DNA of 64,000 nucleotides from Pelomonas nitida (GTDB lineage: Bacteria > Pseudomonadota > Gammaproteobacteria > Burkholderiales > Burkholderiaceae_C), in assembly GCF_043555975.1 (NCBI RefSeq), contig NZ_JBIGIA010000002.1:310001-374000 (forward strand). The letters run 5' to 3'. A program made the translations under genes and the position numbers. The notes under the pieces were generated by a model, which was not told the origin of the DNA, did no database searches, and saw only the letters and a program-made list of their open reading frames with translations. Positions 45,380-54,261 of this stretch are shown in pieces (positions within the stretch are counted from its first letter, which is position 1; the number at the start of each line of letters is the position of its first letter).

Positions 45380-46768
45380 ATGGCCGTTTCCGTCTTCGAC
45401 CTCTTCAAGATCGGCATCGGCCCGAGCAGTTCGCACACCGTGGGCCCGATGCGGGCCGCGCGGCTGTTCGGGCTGCGGCTGCAGCACGACGGGCTGCTGG
45501 ACCAGACGGTACGCGTGCAGGTCTTCCTCTACGGTTCGCTGGGCGCCACCGGCAAGGGGCATGGCACCGACAAGGCCGTGTTGTTGGGGCTGGCCGGGCA
45601 TGAGCCCGACACGGTGGACGTCGAGGCCATTCCCGCGCTGCTGGTGGCCATCCGCACCGGCAGCCTGAATCTGGTAGGCCAGCGCCAGATCGCCTTCGAC
45701 GAAGCCAAGGACCTCGTCTTCAAGCGCCGCGAGACGCTGCCCTTCCACGCCAATGGCATGCGCTGTGTCGCGGTCGACGCGGACGGCGCCGAGATCGCCA
45801 GCCGCATCTACTACTCGGTGGGCGGCGGCTTCATCGTCAGCGACGAGGTGGCGGCCGACGGCAGCAAGCAAAAGGCCATCGCGCCGGACACCACGGTCCT
45901 GCCCTACCCCTTCAAGACCGGCGACGAGCTGCTGGCGCTCACCAAGAAGTTCGGCCTGTCGATCGCCGAGGTCATGCGCCGCAACGAGGCGCACTGGCGC
46001 CCTGACGACGAGACCCGCGCCGGCCTGCTGAAAATCTGGGCCGTCATGCAGGCCTGCGTGCAGCGCGGCTGCCGCACCGAAGGCATCCTGCCCGGCGGCT
46101 TCAAGGTCAAGCGCCGCGCGCCCGGCCTGCATGCCAGCCTGGTCGCCAATCCTGAAGCCGCCCTGCGCGACCCGCTGCAGGTGATGGACTGGGTCAACCT
46201 CTACGCGCTGGCCGTCAACGAGGAGAACGCCGCCGGTGGCCGCGTCGTGACCGCGCCGACGAATGGCGCGGCCGGCATCGTGCCGGCCGTGCTGCACTAC
46301 TACCACCGCTTCGTCCACGGCAGCAACGACGACGGCGTCATCGACTTCCTGCTCACCGCCGCCGCCATCGGCATCCTCTACAAGGAAAACGCCTCCATCA
46401 GCGGCGCCGAGGTGGGCTGCCAGGGCGAGGTGGGCGTGGCCTGCTCGATGGCCGCCGGCGCGCTGTGCGCCGTCATGGGCGGCACGCCGGAGCAGGTCGA
46501 GAACGCCGCCGAGATCGGCATGGAGCACCACCTGGGCCTGACCTGCGATCCCGTAGGCGGCCTCGTGCAGATCCCCTGCATCGAGCGCAACGCGATCGCG
46601 TCGGTCAAGGCCATCAACGCGGCGCGCATGGCGCTGCGCGGCGACGGCACGCACTTCGTCAGCCTGGACAAGGTCATCAAGACCATGCGCGACACCGGCG
46701 CCGACATGATGACCAAGTACAAGGAAACGGCGCGCGGCGGCCTGGCGGTCAACATCGTCGAATGCTGA
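45380..46768 (+). CDS. sdaA: L-serine ammonia-lyase (iron-sulfur, single chain)
   Basis: 462 residues with fused beta and alpha domains. It deaminates L-serine to pyruvate using a [4Fe-4S] cluster. The N-terminal hallmark is FDLFKIGIGPSSSHTVGPM. Candidate cluster cysteines lie in EVGCQGEVGVACSMAAG and CDPVGGLVQIPCIERN. Placed after gcvTHP and the glycine riboswitch, it would consume serine made from glycine, completing a glycine-to-pyruvate route. The start is 9 nt after the Imm50-like gene. Confidence 0.96.
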   Translation: MAVSVFDLFKIGIGPSSSHTVGPMRAARLFGLRLQHDGLLDQTVRVQVFLYGSLGATGKGHGTDKAVLLGLAGHEPDTVDVEAIPALLVAIRTGSLNLVGQRQIAFDEAKDLVFKRRETLPFHANGMRCVAVDADGAEIASRIYYSVGGGFIVSDEVAADGSKQKAIAPDTTVLPYPFKTGDELLALTKKFGLSIAEVMRRNEAHWRPDDETRAGLLKIWAVMQACVQRGCRTEGILPGGFKVKRRAPGLHASLVANPEAALRDPLQVMDWVNLYALAVNEENAAGGRVVTAPTNGAAGIVPAVLHYYHRFVHGSNDDGVIDFLLTAAAIGILYKENASISGAEVGCQGEVGVACSMAAGALCAVMGGTPEQVENAAEIGMEHHLGLTCDPVGGLVQIPCIERNAIASVKAINAARMALRGDGTHFVSLDKVIKTMRDTGADMMTKYKETARGGLAVNIVEC

Positions 46769-46785
46769 GACCGCACGGCTGACCG

Positions 46786-47592
46786 ATGTGCCTCGCCGCG
46801 TTCGCGCTGAACGTCCATCCGGCCTACCCGCTGGTCATGGCGGCCAACCGCGACGAATCCTTCGCCCGCGCGGCCGCGCCGATGGCCTGGTGGCATGACG
46901 ATGCCGACATCCTCGCCGGCCGTGACCTGAGCGCGGGCGGCACCTGGTTCGGCCTCACGCGCCAGGGGCGCCTGGCGCTGCTGACCAATGTGCGCGAGCC
47001 CGGCCGGCAAAACCCGACCGCGCCGACCCGCGGCACGCTGGTGCTGCGCTGGCTGCACAGCCACGACGAGGCCGCCGCCTTCGCACAGGCGCTGCCGGCG
47101 GGCTTCAACGGCTTCAACCTGGTCACGGCCGACATGTCGCGCGGCCAGTGGCACTGGATCAGCAACCGGGCGTCGGCCACGCCGGTGGCGCTCGGCGCCG
47201 GCATCCACACGCTGTCCAACGCCGCGCTCGACACCCCGTGGCCCAAGACCACGGGCCTGCGCACGGCCATGGCCGACGCGCTGATGCAGGCCACGGGCAC
47301 GCGCGACCTGACGCAGCGACTGCTGGCCGCGCTGGCCGACGACCGCCCCGCTGCCGACGCCGACCTGCCCGACACCGGCGTGGGCCTCACGCGCGAGCGC
47401 CAGCTGTCGCCCCGCTTCATCCGCATCCCGGCCGACGACGCGCCCGCGCGAGCCGTCTACGGCACCCGCTGCGCCACGGTGCTGATCCGGCAGGCCGACG
47501 GCACCACCCATGTCGTCGAGCGCAGCGTCGATGCCGATGGCCACTGGATGGCGCCGGTCACGCACCGGCTGCCCGCCTGGCCACCGGCCTGA
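46786..47592 (+). CDS. NRDE-family protein (TANGO2-like)
   Basis: 268 residues of the NRDE/TANGO2 family, named after the motif seen here as VMAANRDESFARAA. The invariant Met-Cys start, with Cys2 resembling an Ntn-hydrolase nucleophile, is present (MCLAAFALN). Other landmarks are GGTWFGLTRQGRLALLTNVRE and a late FIRIPADDAPARAVYGTRC. Proposed roles range from heme trafficking to lipid-related functions; none is established for bacteria. It begins 17 nt after sdaA and may be read through from the glycine-regulated transcript. Confidence 0.9.
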   Translation: MCLAAFALNVHPAYPLVMAANRDESFARAAAPMAWWHDDADILAGRDLSAGGTWFGLTRQGRLALLTNVREPGRQNPTAPTRGTLVLRWLHSHDEAAAFAQALPAGFNGFNLVTADMSRGQWHWISNRASATPVALGAGIHTLSNAALDTPWPKTTGLRTAMADALMQATGTRDLTQRLLAALADDRPAADADLPDTGVGLTRERQLSPRFIRIPADDAPARAVYGTRCATVLIRQADGTTHVVERSVDADGHWMAPVTHRLPAWPPA

Positions 47593-47670
47593 ACGTCTGC
47601 GGGGACACACGGCGCGCCAGCCGTCCATCCCCGATAGCGTTCGCCGGCCTGCCCACCGGCGTGGCCCACA

Positions 47671-49623
47671 ATGCGCCCCGCAGTGACCACCGCCTCCCGC
47701 CGCCGCCGCCCCTCGCCCCCCGACAACCGCCTGCTGCAGCGCTGCCTGCTGCTGGCCGTGCTGCTGCACGTCTGGCTGGTGCTGGTGTTCGGCAGCGCCT
47801 CGGGCACCGCCGCACCCGGCCAGGGCGTGTGGGGCAGCCTGTCGGTCAAGCTGGTGGGGCGCAGCGGCAGCGACGCGCTGGCGCCGCCCGGCAACACCCC
47901 GGCCACCGGGCCGGCGCGCAGCAGCACGTCGTCCACTCCCGGTGCGGCCACCGTGGGCCGCTGGAACCCGAAGGAGGTGCCGGCCGACGCCGCGCGCACC
48001 GATGAGCTGTCCCCCGCGCCTGCCAACACGGCGACGCTGTCTCTGCCCGACGGCTTCCGGCCCATCGAGCACCAGGACCTCAGCCCCGCGCCGCGCAGCA
48101 CCCCCGGCGCGCTGCCCACGCCAGACCTGCCGGCCGCCGCGCTGAACCGCCTGGAAGCCCCGACCGATGCACCGCTGACGCGACTGTCCCGCGCCGAGGA
48201 CCTGCGCAGCGCCCCCCGGCCGGCGCCCGAAGCGCCCACCGCCGCCAACGATCTACCCGCACCGGTCAGCCGACTGGAAGCGACAGCCGCGCCGGCCGCC
48301 ACCTCGCTGCCCCGCGCGGCCGATTTGCGCACGCCACCGCCCACCACGGCCGCGCTGCCCAACGCCGACCTGCCCGCCGCGGTGCGCCGGCTGGAGGCCG
48401 CTGCTGCCGACCGCCCCAGCGCCACCTTGCCGCGCGCCGCCGACTTGCGCACCCCACCGCCCACCACGGCCGCCCTGCCCAACGCCGAGCTGCCCGTCGC
48501 GGTGCGCCGGCTGGAGGCCGCCGCTGCCGACCGGCCCAGCGCCACCTTGCCGCGCGCCGCCGACCTGCGCGCCACGCCGCTGACCTCGGCCGCCCTGCCC
48601 ACGGCCGACCTGCCCGCTGCGGTGCGCCGACTGGAAGCCGCCGCCGCCGACCGCCCCAGCGCCACTTTGCCGCGCGCTGCCGACCTGCGCGCCACGCCGC
48701 TGACGGCCGCGCTGCCCAGTACCGATCTGCCCGCGCCGGTCCATCGCCTGGAGGCACCAGCCGCCCGCGCGCCCAGCAGCCTGCCGCGGGCCGCCGACCT
48801 GCGCACGTCAGCCGTCACGGCCGCGCCGCTGCCGGCCTCCGAGTTGCCCGCGCAAGTGCGCCGCCTCGAAGCGCCGTCCACCACCCCGACGGCACGCCTT
48901 CGCCCGAGCGACCTGCGGCCGGCACCGAGCAACGCCGCACCGCTTGCAGCACCCGCACCACTGCCGGCGCCCGTGCAGCGCCTGGAAGCCGCCGCCGACA
49001 GCCCTGCCAAGCCGGTCAGTCGCGCCAGCGAACTGCGCGTGCAGCCGGCCACCGCAGCGCAGGACGCCGCGCTGCAGGCCGGCGCGCCGGCGCTGCCCAC
49101 GGCCGTGCGCCGGCTGGAGGCGCCCGACAACGCCAGCACCGTCGCGCCGCTGAAGCCGTCGACCGCCGTGCGCCCCGCCACACCGTCAGCGCAAAGCGCC
49201 CGCGTGTCGGAGCTGTCGGACTTGTCCAGTGCGCTGCCCGCCCAGGTCGCCCCGCCCGCAGGCCCTGGCCGGGGCGACCCCACGGCCAACCCCTATGCCG
49301 CGCCCAAGGCCTCGGCCGGTTCGCCCGACGCCGGCCTGCGCGTGGGCGCCGACCTGCCCACCCCGGCCGTGCCTGGCCCGGCCGCCAGTGCGTCGGGGCG
49401 CACGCCGCTGAACCTGTCGCTGCCGCGCGGCGACATGTCCGCACGCCGCAGCCCCGGCCTCATCGACCTGGTGCCGCCGCCGCCCGAGCGCAAGTCCAAG
49501 ATCGAACAGTCCGTCGAGAACGCCACGAAGAAGGACTGCCGCAAGTCCTACGACAACATGGGGCTGCTGGCCGTCGTGCCGCTGGCCGTCGACGCGGCCC
49601 GGGGCAAGGGCTGCGGCTGGTAG
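47671..49623 (+). CDS. Membrane-anchored, repeat-rich Ala/Pro/Leu protein of unknown function
   Basis: 650 residues. A short basic N-terminus and one hydrophobic segment (about 22-43, LLQRCLLLAVLLHVWLVLVF) are followed by a long low-complexity region. That region contains at least five repeats of about 40 residues built on LPAAVRRLEAAAADRPSATL followed by PRAADLR. A short C-terminal domain with two Cys (KKDCRKSYDNMGLLAVVPL, then GKGCGW) looks conserved and disulfide-prone. The topology, an inner-membrane anchor with a periplasmic Pro-rich spacer and small end domain, resembles TonB-like spacers, but no TonB C-terminal motif is seen. I do not recognise the family. Confidence 0.75.
   Translation: MRPAVTTASRRRRPSPPDNRLLQRCLLLAVLLHVWLVLVFGSASGTAAPGQGVWGSLSVKLVGRSGSDALAPPGNTPATGPARSSTSSTPGAATVGRWNPKEVPADAARTDELSPAPANTATLSLPDGFRPIEHQDLSPAPRSTPGALPTPDLPAAALNRLEAPTDAPLTRLSRAEDLRSAPRPAPEAPTAANDLPAPVSRLEATAAPAATSLPRAADLRTPPPTTAALPNADLPAAVRRLEAAAADRPSATLPRAADLRTPPPTTAALPNAELPVAVRRLEAAAADRPSATLPRAADLRATPLTSAALPTADLPAAVRRLEAAAADRPSATLPRAADLRATPLTAALPSTDLPAPVHRLEAPAARAPSSLPRAADLRTSAVTAAPLPASELPAQVRRLEAPSTTPTARLRPSDLRPAPSNAAPLAAPAPLPAPVQRLEAAADSPAKPVSRASELRVQPATAAQDAALQAGAPALPTAVRRLEAPDNASTVAPLKPSTAVRPATPSAQSARVSELSDLSSALPAQVAPPAGPGRGDPTANPYAAPKASAGSPDAGLRVGADLPTPAVPGPAASASGRTPLNLSLPRGDMSARRSPGLIDLVPPPPERKSKIEQSVENATKKDCRKSYDNMGLLAVVPLAVDAARGKGCGW
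48250..48770. repeat. 120-bp tandem repeats within the repeat-rich protein gene
   Basis: Units of 120 bp (the last about 117 bp) repeat in frame. GCCACCTTGCCGCGCGCCGC recurs at 48421 and 48541, with a close copy at 48661. Each encodes the LPRAADLR..RRLEAAAADRPSAT block. Neighbour-to-neighbour identity is high, pointing to recent duplication. Confidence 0.85.
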
Positions 49624-49632
49624 CCCGGGCGG

Positions 49633-49905
49633 CTAGGAGGCTGTCGGGCTTTGGACCTGGAGCGCGTTGGGCCTGCAAGGGGGCTCAGCCGAGGCGCAAA
49701 GCGCAGCTGGACTCGATGTCCAGCGAGCATTTGCAACGACGGATCAGCCTCCTTGCAGGCCCAACCCGAGGGGCCGGGGCGATTTGCGGGGCAATTCGGC
49801 GTTGCCGACTCGTTGTGGGGGACTATCCCACGCCTCGTCGGCGCCTTGCCTTGCCCCGCAACTCGCCCCGGCGCGCTCCAGGCCCAAAGCCCGACAGCCT
49901 CCTAG
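49633..49905. mobile_element. 273-bp MITE-like element: 34-bp terminal inverted repeats and two hairpin arms
   Basis: The left end (49633-49666, beginning CTAGGAGGCTGTCGGGCTTT) and the right end (49872-49905) are inverted repeats matching at 33 of 34 positions. Inside are two arms. Arm 1 is 49666-49680 with 49751-49765, a 15-bp perfect stem, with a further perfect hairpin GCTGGAC/GTCCAGC at 49706-49724. Arm 2 is 49774-49794 with 49851-49871, matching at 20 of 21 positions, with GTGGG/CCCAC near its tip. Together they form a three-way junction with almost no unpaired linker. No transposase frame fits. Both ends carry CTAG, possibly a 4-bp target duplication. It lies between convergent genes and could also act as a terminator or structured RNA. 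Confidence 0.85.
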
Positions 49906-49919
49906 GTTCAGAACCCGCC

Positions 49920-50936
49920 TCAGAAGCCACCGCTGAGCACCACCTTGCCGCACATGCGGCCCGCCTCCACCAGCGCATGCGCCCGACGCAGGTTGGCGGC
50001 ATCGATGGGCTGCAGCCGCTCGGTCACCGTGCTGCGCAGCCGGCCCTCGTCCACCAACGTCGCCACGCGCGCGAGCAGCCGCCCCTGCTCGGCAATATCG
50101 GGCGTGCCGAACAGCGGCCGCGTGAACATCAGCTCCCAGTGCAGCGACAAGGCCTTGCGCTTGAGCAGCATGATGTCGACGGGCCCGCTGAGGTCGTCGA
50201 TCAGGCCCAGCCGGCCCTGCGGCGCGGCGGCGTCGATGAGGTCGGCCCAGTGCTGCTCGGTGTGCGTCAGGCTGGCGATGTACTCGACTTCCGGCACGCC
50301 GGCCGCCACCAGTTGCGGCCGCATCGGCTGGCCGTGGTCGATGACGGCGTGGGCGCCCAGCTCGCGCACCCAGGCCTGGCTCTCCGGCCGGCTGGCCGTG
50401 CCGATGACGCGCAGGGACGTCAGCTGGCGGGCCAGCTGCACGAGGATGGAACCCACGCCCCCGGCCGCGCCCACCACCAGCAGCGTCTGCCCCTGCCCAC
50501 CGCCTTGCGGCACGCCCAGCCGGTCGAAGAGCAGCTCCCACGCGGTGATGGCCGTCAGCGGCAGCGACGCGGCGTCGGCATCCCCCAGGCTGGTGGGCGC
50601 GCGGGCCACGATGCGGTGGTCCACCGCGTGCAGCTCTGCATTCGTGCCGGGCCGGTTGATGGCGCCGGCGTAATAGACACGGTCGCCCACGGCGAAGCCC
50701 GTCACGGCCTCGCCCAGCGCCTCCACGGTGCCCACGGCATCCCAGCCCAGCACCTCGGGCTGGCCGGGCTGCGGCGCGCGGTTGCGGCGCACCTTGGTGT
50801 CCACGGGGTTGACCGACACCGCGGCAACACGCACCAGCAGATCCTGCGGGCCGGGCTGGGGCGCCGGCAGGCTCAGGTCGACGAGGGCTTCAGGGTGGTG
50901 GATGGCTTGGGACTGCAGGTAGCCGATGGCTTTCAT
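49920..50936 (-). CDS. Zinc-independent quinone oxidoreductase-like MDR protein
   Basis: 338 residues of the medium-chain dehydrogenase/reductase superfamily, zinc-binding-dehydrogenase annotation group but probably without catalytic zinc. The N-terminal GroES-like fold includes VNPVDTKVRRNRAPQPGQPEVLGWDAVG. The NADPH-binding Rossmann motif is VVGAAGGVGSILVQLAR. Family members reduce quinones or enones. It is transcribed divergently from a LysR regulator with an inverted repeat between them, so the regulator probably controls it. Substrate unknown. Confidence 0.92.
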   Translation of the reverse strand: MKAIGYLQSQAIHHPEALVDLSLPAPQPGPQDLLVRVAAVSVNPVDTKVRRNRAPQPGQPEVLGWDAVGTVEALGEAVTGFAVGDRVYYAGAINRPGTNAELHAVDHRIVARAPTSLGDADAASLPLTAITAWELLFDRLGVPQGGGQGQTLLVVGAAGGVGSILVQLARQLTSLRVIGTASRPESQAWVRELGAHAVIDHGQPMRPQLVAAGVPEVEYIASLTHTEQHWADLIDAAAPQGRLGLIDDLSGPVDIMLLKRKALSLHWELMFTRPLFGTPDIAEQGRLLARVATLVDEGRLRSTVTERLQPIDAANLRRAHALVEAGRMCGKVVLSGGF

Positions 50937-50963
50937 GGGGCGATCCTTGTAGAGAGGTCAACG

Positions 50964-50986
50964 ATGGGCGCCATGGTGTCGCCCAT
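50964..50986. promoter_or_regulatory. Candidate LysR operator
   Basis: ATGGGCG (50964-50970) and CGCCCAT (50980-50986) form a perfect 7-bp inverted repeat with a 9-nt spacer in the 104-bp gap between the divergent oxidoreductase and LysR genes. Size and place fit a LysR-type binding site, but it lacks the simple T-N11-A ends. Confidence 0.5.
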
Positions 50987-51040
50987 CACTTCAACCAGAA
51001 AGCCTAGGATTGCCGAATCAGTTTCATGACATTGATGAAG

Positions 51041-51961
51041 ATGAATCGCTTTTCCCCCGTGCAGCTGTTCATCGCCGCGGCCGAGGCCGGCAGCTTTTCT
51101 GCGGCGGCCCGGCGGCTGGACATCGGGCCGGTGCAGGCCAGCGCGACGATCGCGCGGCTCGAGCGGGAGCTGGGCACACGGTTGTTCGAGCGTTCCACGC
51201 GCCGGCTGCGCCTGACCGAGGCCGGCGAGCAATGGCTGCCCCATGCGCGCCAGATGGTGGCGGCCTGGGAGGAGGGCCAGGCGGCGCTCGCCGCCGGCGC
51301 GGGCACCGAGCAGCCGCTGTCGGGCCGGCTGCGCATCAGCCTGCCCAGCGACATCGGCCGCCAATGGCTGTGGCGCTGGATCGAGGACTTCGCCGCCGCC
51401 GAGCCGGCGCCGGGCCTGCAGCTGGAGCTGCGCCTGAGCGACCGGCTGACCGACCTGGTTCAGGAACCCGTGGACTACGCGGTGCGCTATGGCGAGCCGC
51501 CGGACTCAGGCCTCGTCGCGCTGCCGCTGGCCCCGGACAACCGGCGCGTGCTGTGCGCGAGCCCCGCCTATCTCGCCCGCCACGGCTGGCCGCAGGCGCC
51601 TGCCGACCTGCGGGGCCATGCGTGCCTGCGCTTCATGCTGGGCGACAGCGTGCACAGCCGCTGGCAGTTTGAGACAGCGGGTGGAGACCCACAGGTGCTG
51701 GAGGTGGGCGGCAGCCGCATCGCCGACGACGGCGCCATGGTGCGCGACTGGGCGCTGGCCGGCCTGGGCCTGGCCTACAAGAGCCGCCTGGACGTGGCCG
51801 CCGACCTGGCCGCCGGCCGCCTGGTGGCGCTGCTGCCCGGCTGGTTGGGCGAGCCCGCGCCGCTGCACTGGATGTCGGTCGGCCGCCACCGGCTCACGCC
51901 GGCCCTGCGCCGCCTGGCCGCCGAGTTGCGCCGCCGCTGCGAGGGGCTGACAGCCACGTGA
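51041..51961 (+). CDS. LysR-family transcriptional regulator
   Basis: 306 residues from ATG 51041 (MNRFSPVQLFIAAAEAGSFS), which aligns with the usual LysR N-terminus; ATG 51026 adds five residues. A winged helix-turn-helix (about 1-60, SAAARRLDIGPVQASATIAR) is followed by an effector-binding domain (about 90-300). It is divergent from the oxidoreductase gene, and by family habit probably regulates it and itself. No effector can be inferred. Confidence 0.93.
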   Translation: MNRFSPVQLFIAAAEAGSFSAAARRLDIGPVQASATIARLERELGTRLFERSTRRLRLTEAGEQWLPHARQMVAAWEEGQAALAAGAGTEQPLSGRLRISLPSDIGRQWLWRWIEDFAAAEPAPGLQLELRLSDRLTDLVQEPVDYAVRYGEPPDSGLVALPLAPDNRRVLCASPAYLARHGWPQAPADLRGHACLRFMLGDSVHSRWQFETAGGDPQVLEVGGSRIADDGAMVRDWALAGLGLAYKSRLDVAADLAAGRLVALLPGWLGEPAPLHWMSVGRHRLTPALRRLAAELRRRCEGLTAT

Positions 51962-51988
51962 TGCGCGCGGCCACGGCACCGCGAGGAC

Positions 51989-52085
51989 AGACCGGCCCGG
52001 CAGGCTGGCCCGGTCTCAAGCGCATCAAAGCCCGCGCAAACGCGGGTCCATGGCGCAAGCCGTGATCACCGATCGCGGCTTGCGC
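51989..52085. terminator. Cluster of three hairpins between convergent genes
   Basis: Three consecutive hairpins fill the gap between the LysR gene and the convergent PL1 gene. They are AGACCGG/CCGGTCT (51989-52016), CCCGCG-CAAA-CGCGGG (52031-52046) and the 10-bp GCGCAAGCCG/CGGCTTGCGC (52053-52085). None has a strong T tract, so they may end transcripts only partly or act as 3' stabilisers. Confidence 0.5.
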
Positions 52086-52097
52086 CTCACTCACAAA

Positions 52098-53756
52098 TCA
52101 CAGGTGGCCGGGGCCCGCCGACTTCGGCACGATGGTGGGCACATCGGCCGCTGGATACGGCGTGGGCAGCGTGCTGGTCGACAGGCCTTTGAACTTGCTC
52201 AGCGCCGTCGCATCAGCCGGGAACGCGCTCGTGCCATTCGAAGGCATGGGGTCGGCCACGTTGCCGACACAGGCACGCTTCAGGGCCGCGTTGCAGGCAC
52301 TCGCGGCTCCACTGGCCGTGCTCGTCAGTGGCGCCATCACATGGGCCGTCACCACCGGCGTCAACGGCCGGGCCACGTTCTCGTAGTAGTTGCCTTCCAC
52401 CAGCACATAGGTCGTGTCCGAGCCGGCATCCAGGCCATGGCCGTTGGGCGCATGCTGGAAGTAGTTGTTGTACATGTGCAGCTGCATCGCGCCGCTGTCG
52501 GTGCCGACGTGCGGCGCACGGCCCCCGAAGTGATGCACCCAGTTGTTGGCCATCGTGATGCTGTCGTTCGCACCGATCATCAGGGCAACCCAGTAATGCG
52601 TGCCGTCGCAGCTGGCGGAGTAAGGCGTGCGGCCATCGAACTCGTTCCAGGTCACGCTGACGCGAGACGCCTTGTTCCAGCCCGAGACGATCATCTGCCG
52701 GCCGATCAGCGCGAAACGGTTGTGGTCGATCCAGACCCGGTCCACGTTGTCCAGCGTGATGGCGTCACCGCCCCAGACCACCTGCGCATTGATGTCGGAG
52801 ATGGTGAGGTTGCGGATGATGATGTTGCTCACGCCGCCCACCAGCCGCAGCCCCTTGCCACGGATGGCCGCCGTGCTGCCCAGGCCGATGACGCTCTTGT
52901 TGGAGCCCACCAGCAGCGCCGAAGTGCCCGCCTTGTCGTAGGTGATGTTGAAGCTGGACTTGCCATTGCAAGCCCCCAGCGAACCGAGGATGTACTCGCT
53001 CTGCCCGGAGGTGCATTGCTTGACGTAGCAGCCCGAAGAAGTCATGGAGCCTTCGCTGCCACGGAAATCGATGGCGCCAGACACCTGGATGATGCGCGGG
53101 GTCGTGTCGGTGCAAACGCCGCCCGAGCTCGTGCGGCACAGCTCATAGGCGAGCTGGGCGGGTGTCGTCACGGTGACAACCGCGCCGCCGATGCCGCCGG
53201 TGGTGCCGGCACCGAAACCAACGGGCGCCGTGTCGGCCGCCGGTGTCGTGGCCGTGGACCATTGCTGGTTGGCTCCGCCCCAGTACTTCCACTGCACGAC
53301 GGCAGCGCCGTTGGCGGTGTTCTGGTTCAGCACGTCCAGTGACAGTCCGCTGGACTTGGAGGTGAGGTAGTAGTGCCCTGCACCATCCTCGTTGAACGCC
53401 CACTTCTGCCAGTTGCCGCCGCCACAGCCCCATTGCTGCATCACCACGCCACCAGCGGCGGAGGCGCCGGGTACGTCAATGCACAGCCCGCTGCCCACGT
53501 TGATCAGTTGGTAGTAGCCCGCACCATCGGAAACGGCTTTCCAGCGCTGGAAATCGGACGTGCTGCACCCCTGGCTCTGCAAGGTAGCACCGGAGGCGCC
53601 GGATGACCCTTTCACGCCCAGGCAATTGCCGGACTGAACGCCCTTGAGGGTCACGATCGTCCCGCTGGCCGGGCCGGCAGCATGCGCCGGTGCCGCCAAC
53701 CACAGCGCGGGGACGATCCATCCCAGCGACGTCAGCGTCTTCAGAAATCTGCTCAA
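52098..53756 (-). CDS. Secreted PL1 pectate/pectin lyase with N-terminal ricin-type lectin domain (CBM13)
   Basis: 552 residues. It starts at TTG 53756 with GGAGG 5 nt upstream; no ATG is suitably placed. A signal peptide (about 1-26, ending APAHAAG) precedes a beta-trefoil ricin-B domain (about 30-165) with repeats around NCLGVKG, LCIDVPG and LSLDVLN and three QxW sites (FQRW, WQKW, QQW). The PL1 parallel beta-helix (about 185-500) has DAITLDNVDRVWIDHNRF and GGRAPHVG, with the Arg typical of the active site. The GGRAPHVG end and lack of acidic Ca2+ ligands in my reading lean toward a pectin lyase-like member. It has its own promoter region and is separate from the 18-kb unit. Confidence 0.92.
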   Translation of the reverse strand: MSRFLKTLTSLGWIVPALWLAAPAHAAGPASGTIVTLKGVQSGNCLGVKGSSGASGATLQSQGCSTSDFQRWKAVSDGAGYYQLINVGSGLCIDVPGASAAGGVVMQQWGCGGGNWQKWAFNEDGAGHYYLTSKSSGLSLDVLNQNTANGAAVVQWKYWGGANQQWSTATTPAADTAPVGFGAGTTGGIGGAVVTVTTPAQLAYELCRTSSGGVCTDTTPRIIQVSGAIDFRGSEGSMTSSGCYVKQCTSGQSEYILGSLGACNGKSSFNITYDKAGTSALLVGSNKSVIGLGSTAAIRGKGLRLVGGVSNIIIRNLTISDINAQVVWGGDAITLDNVDRVWIDHNRFALIGRQMIVSGWNKASRVSVTWNEFDGRTPYSASCDGTHYWVALMIGANDSITMANNWVHHFGGRAPHVGTDSGAMQLHMYNNYFQHAPNGHGLDAGSDTTYVLVEGNYYENVARPLTPVVTAHVMAPLTSTASGAASACNAALKRACVGNVADPMPSNGTSAFPADATALSKFKGLSTSTLPTPYPAADVPTIVPKSAGPGHL

Positions 53757-54261
53757 GGGTGCCTCCGTTCGACCATGTTGTGGAGGAGCCCGGCTCCTCG
53801 TGTAGCGGCATGGTGCGTCGCTTCAGACGATCCCCTATAAAGAAGCGTAACGATCGCCTGGGAGCGTCGACACCACCCTGAGCATTCACACGACATCTGC
53901 ACAACCCTCCAGGCGCCCCGCGAGACGAGCTGGGCCAAGCCACTCCCGCTCACCCGCTACGGCGCGACGAACGCGGCAACGTATCGACACGCCAACGTCC
54001 TCCGAGCCGGCCGACAACATCTGCTAACCAGATCATCGGCATGACGAGGTGGCGCGTAGCCAGCGAGCCACAGGCCGTTGTGCCACGCGGCATCTGCCGC
54101 GGGCCACCGCGGGCATCAACAGGTCCCGTCGCCCATGCCGGCCCGATGCCGTTACAGCTTGGTTGCCCGCATGTCCTCAAATTTCACGACTCGCTGCCGG
54201 CGCCGCGTCGCCCGGCCGCCAGGCCCGCCGGAAGATCCGCGCCAAGGAGTCCACCGCCGTG
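53757..54261. other. Intergenic region upstream of the ricin-domain PL1 gene and the HExxH gene
   Basis: 505 bp between divergent genes. On the minus-strand side a perfect hairpin, GAGGAGCC-C-GGCTCCTC (53783-53799), lies in the PL1 leader about 25 nt upstream of its TTG. Upstream of that is an AT-richer patch (TTCTTTATAGG on the minus strand near 53833-53845) that could be part of a promoter. The remainder, about 53880-54240, shows short repeats of no clear type and no supported coding frame. Confidence 0.5.

Noticed and set aside
49624..49919. Short open frames across the 273-bp inverted-repeat element
   Set aside because: They exist only because of the GC content; none matches a transposase and they cross the palindromic arms without a ribosome site.
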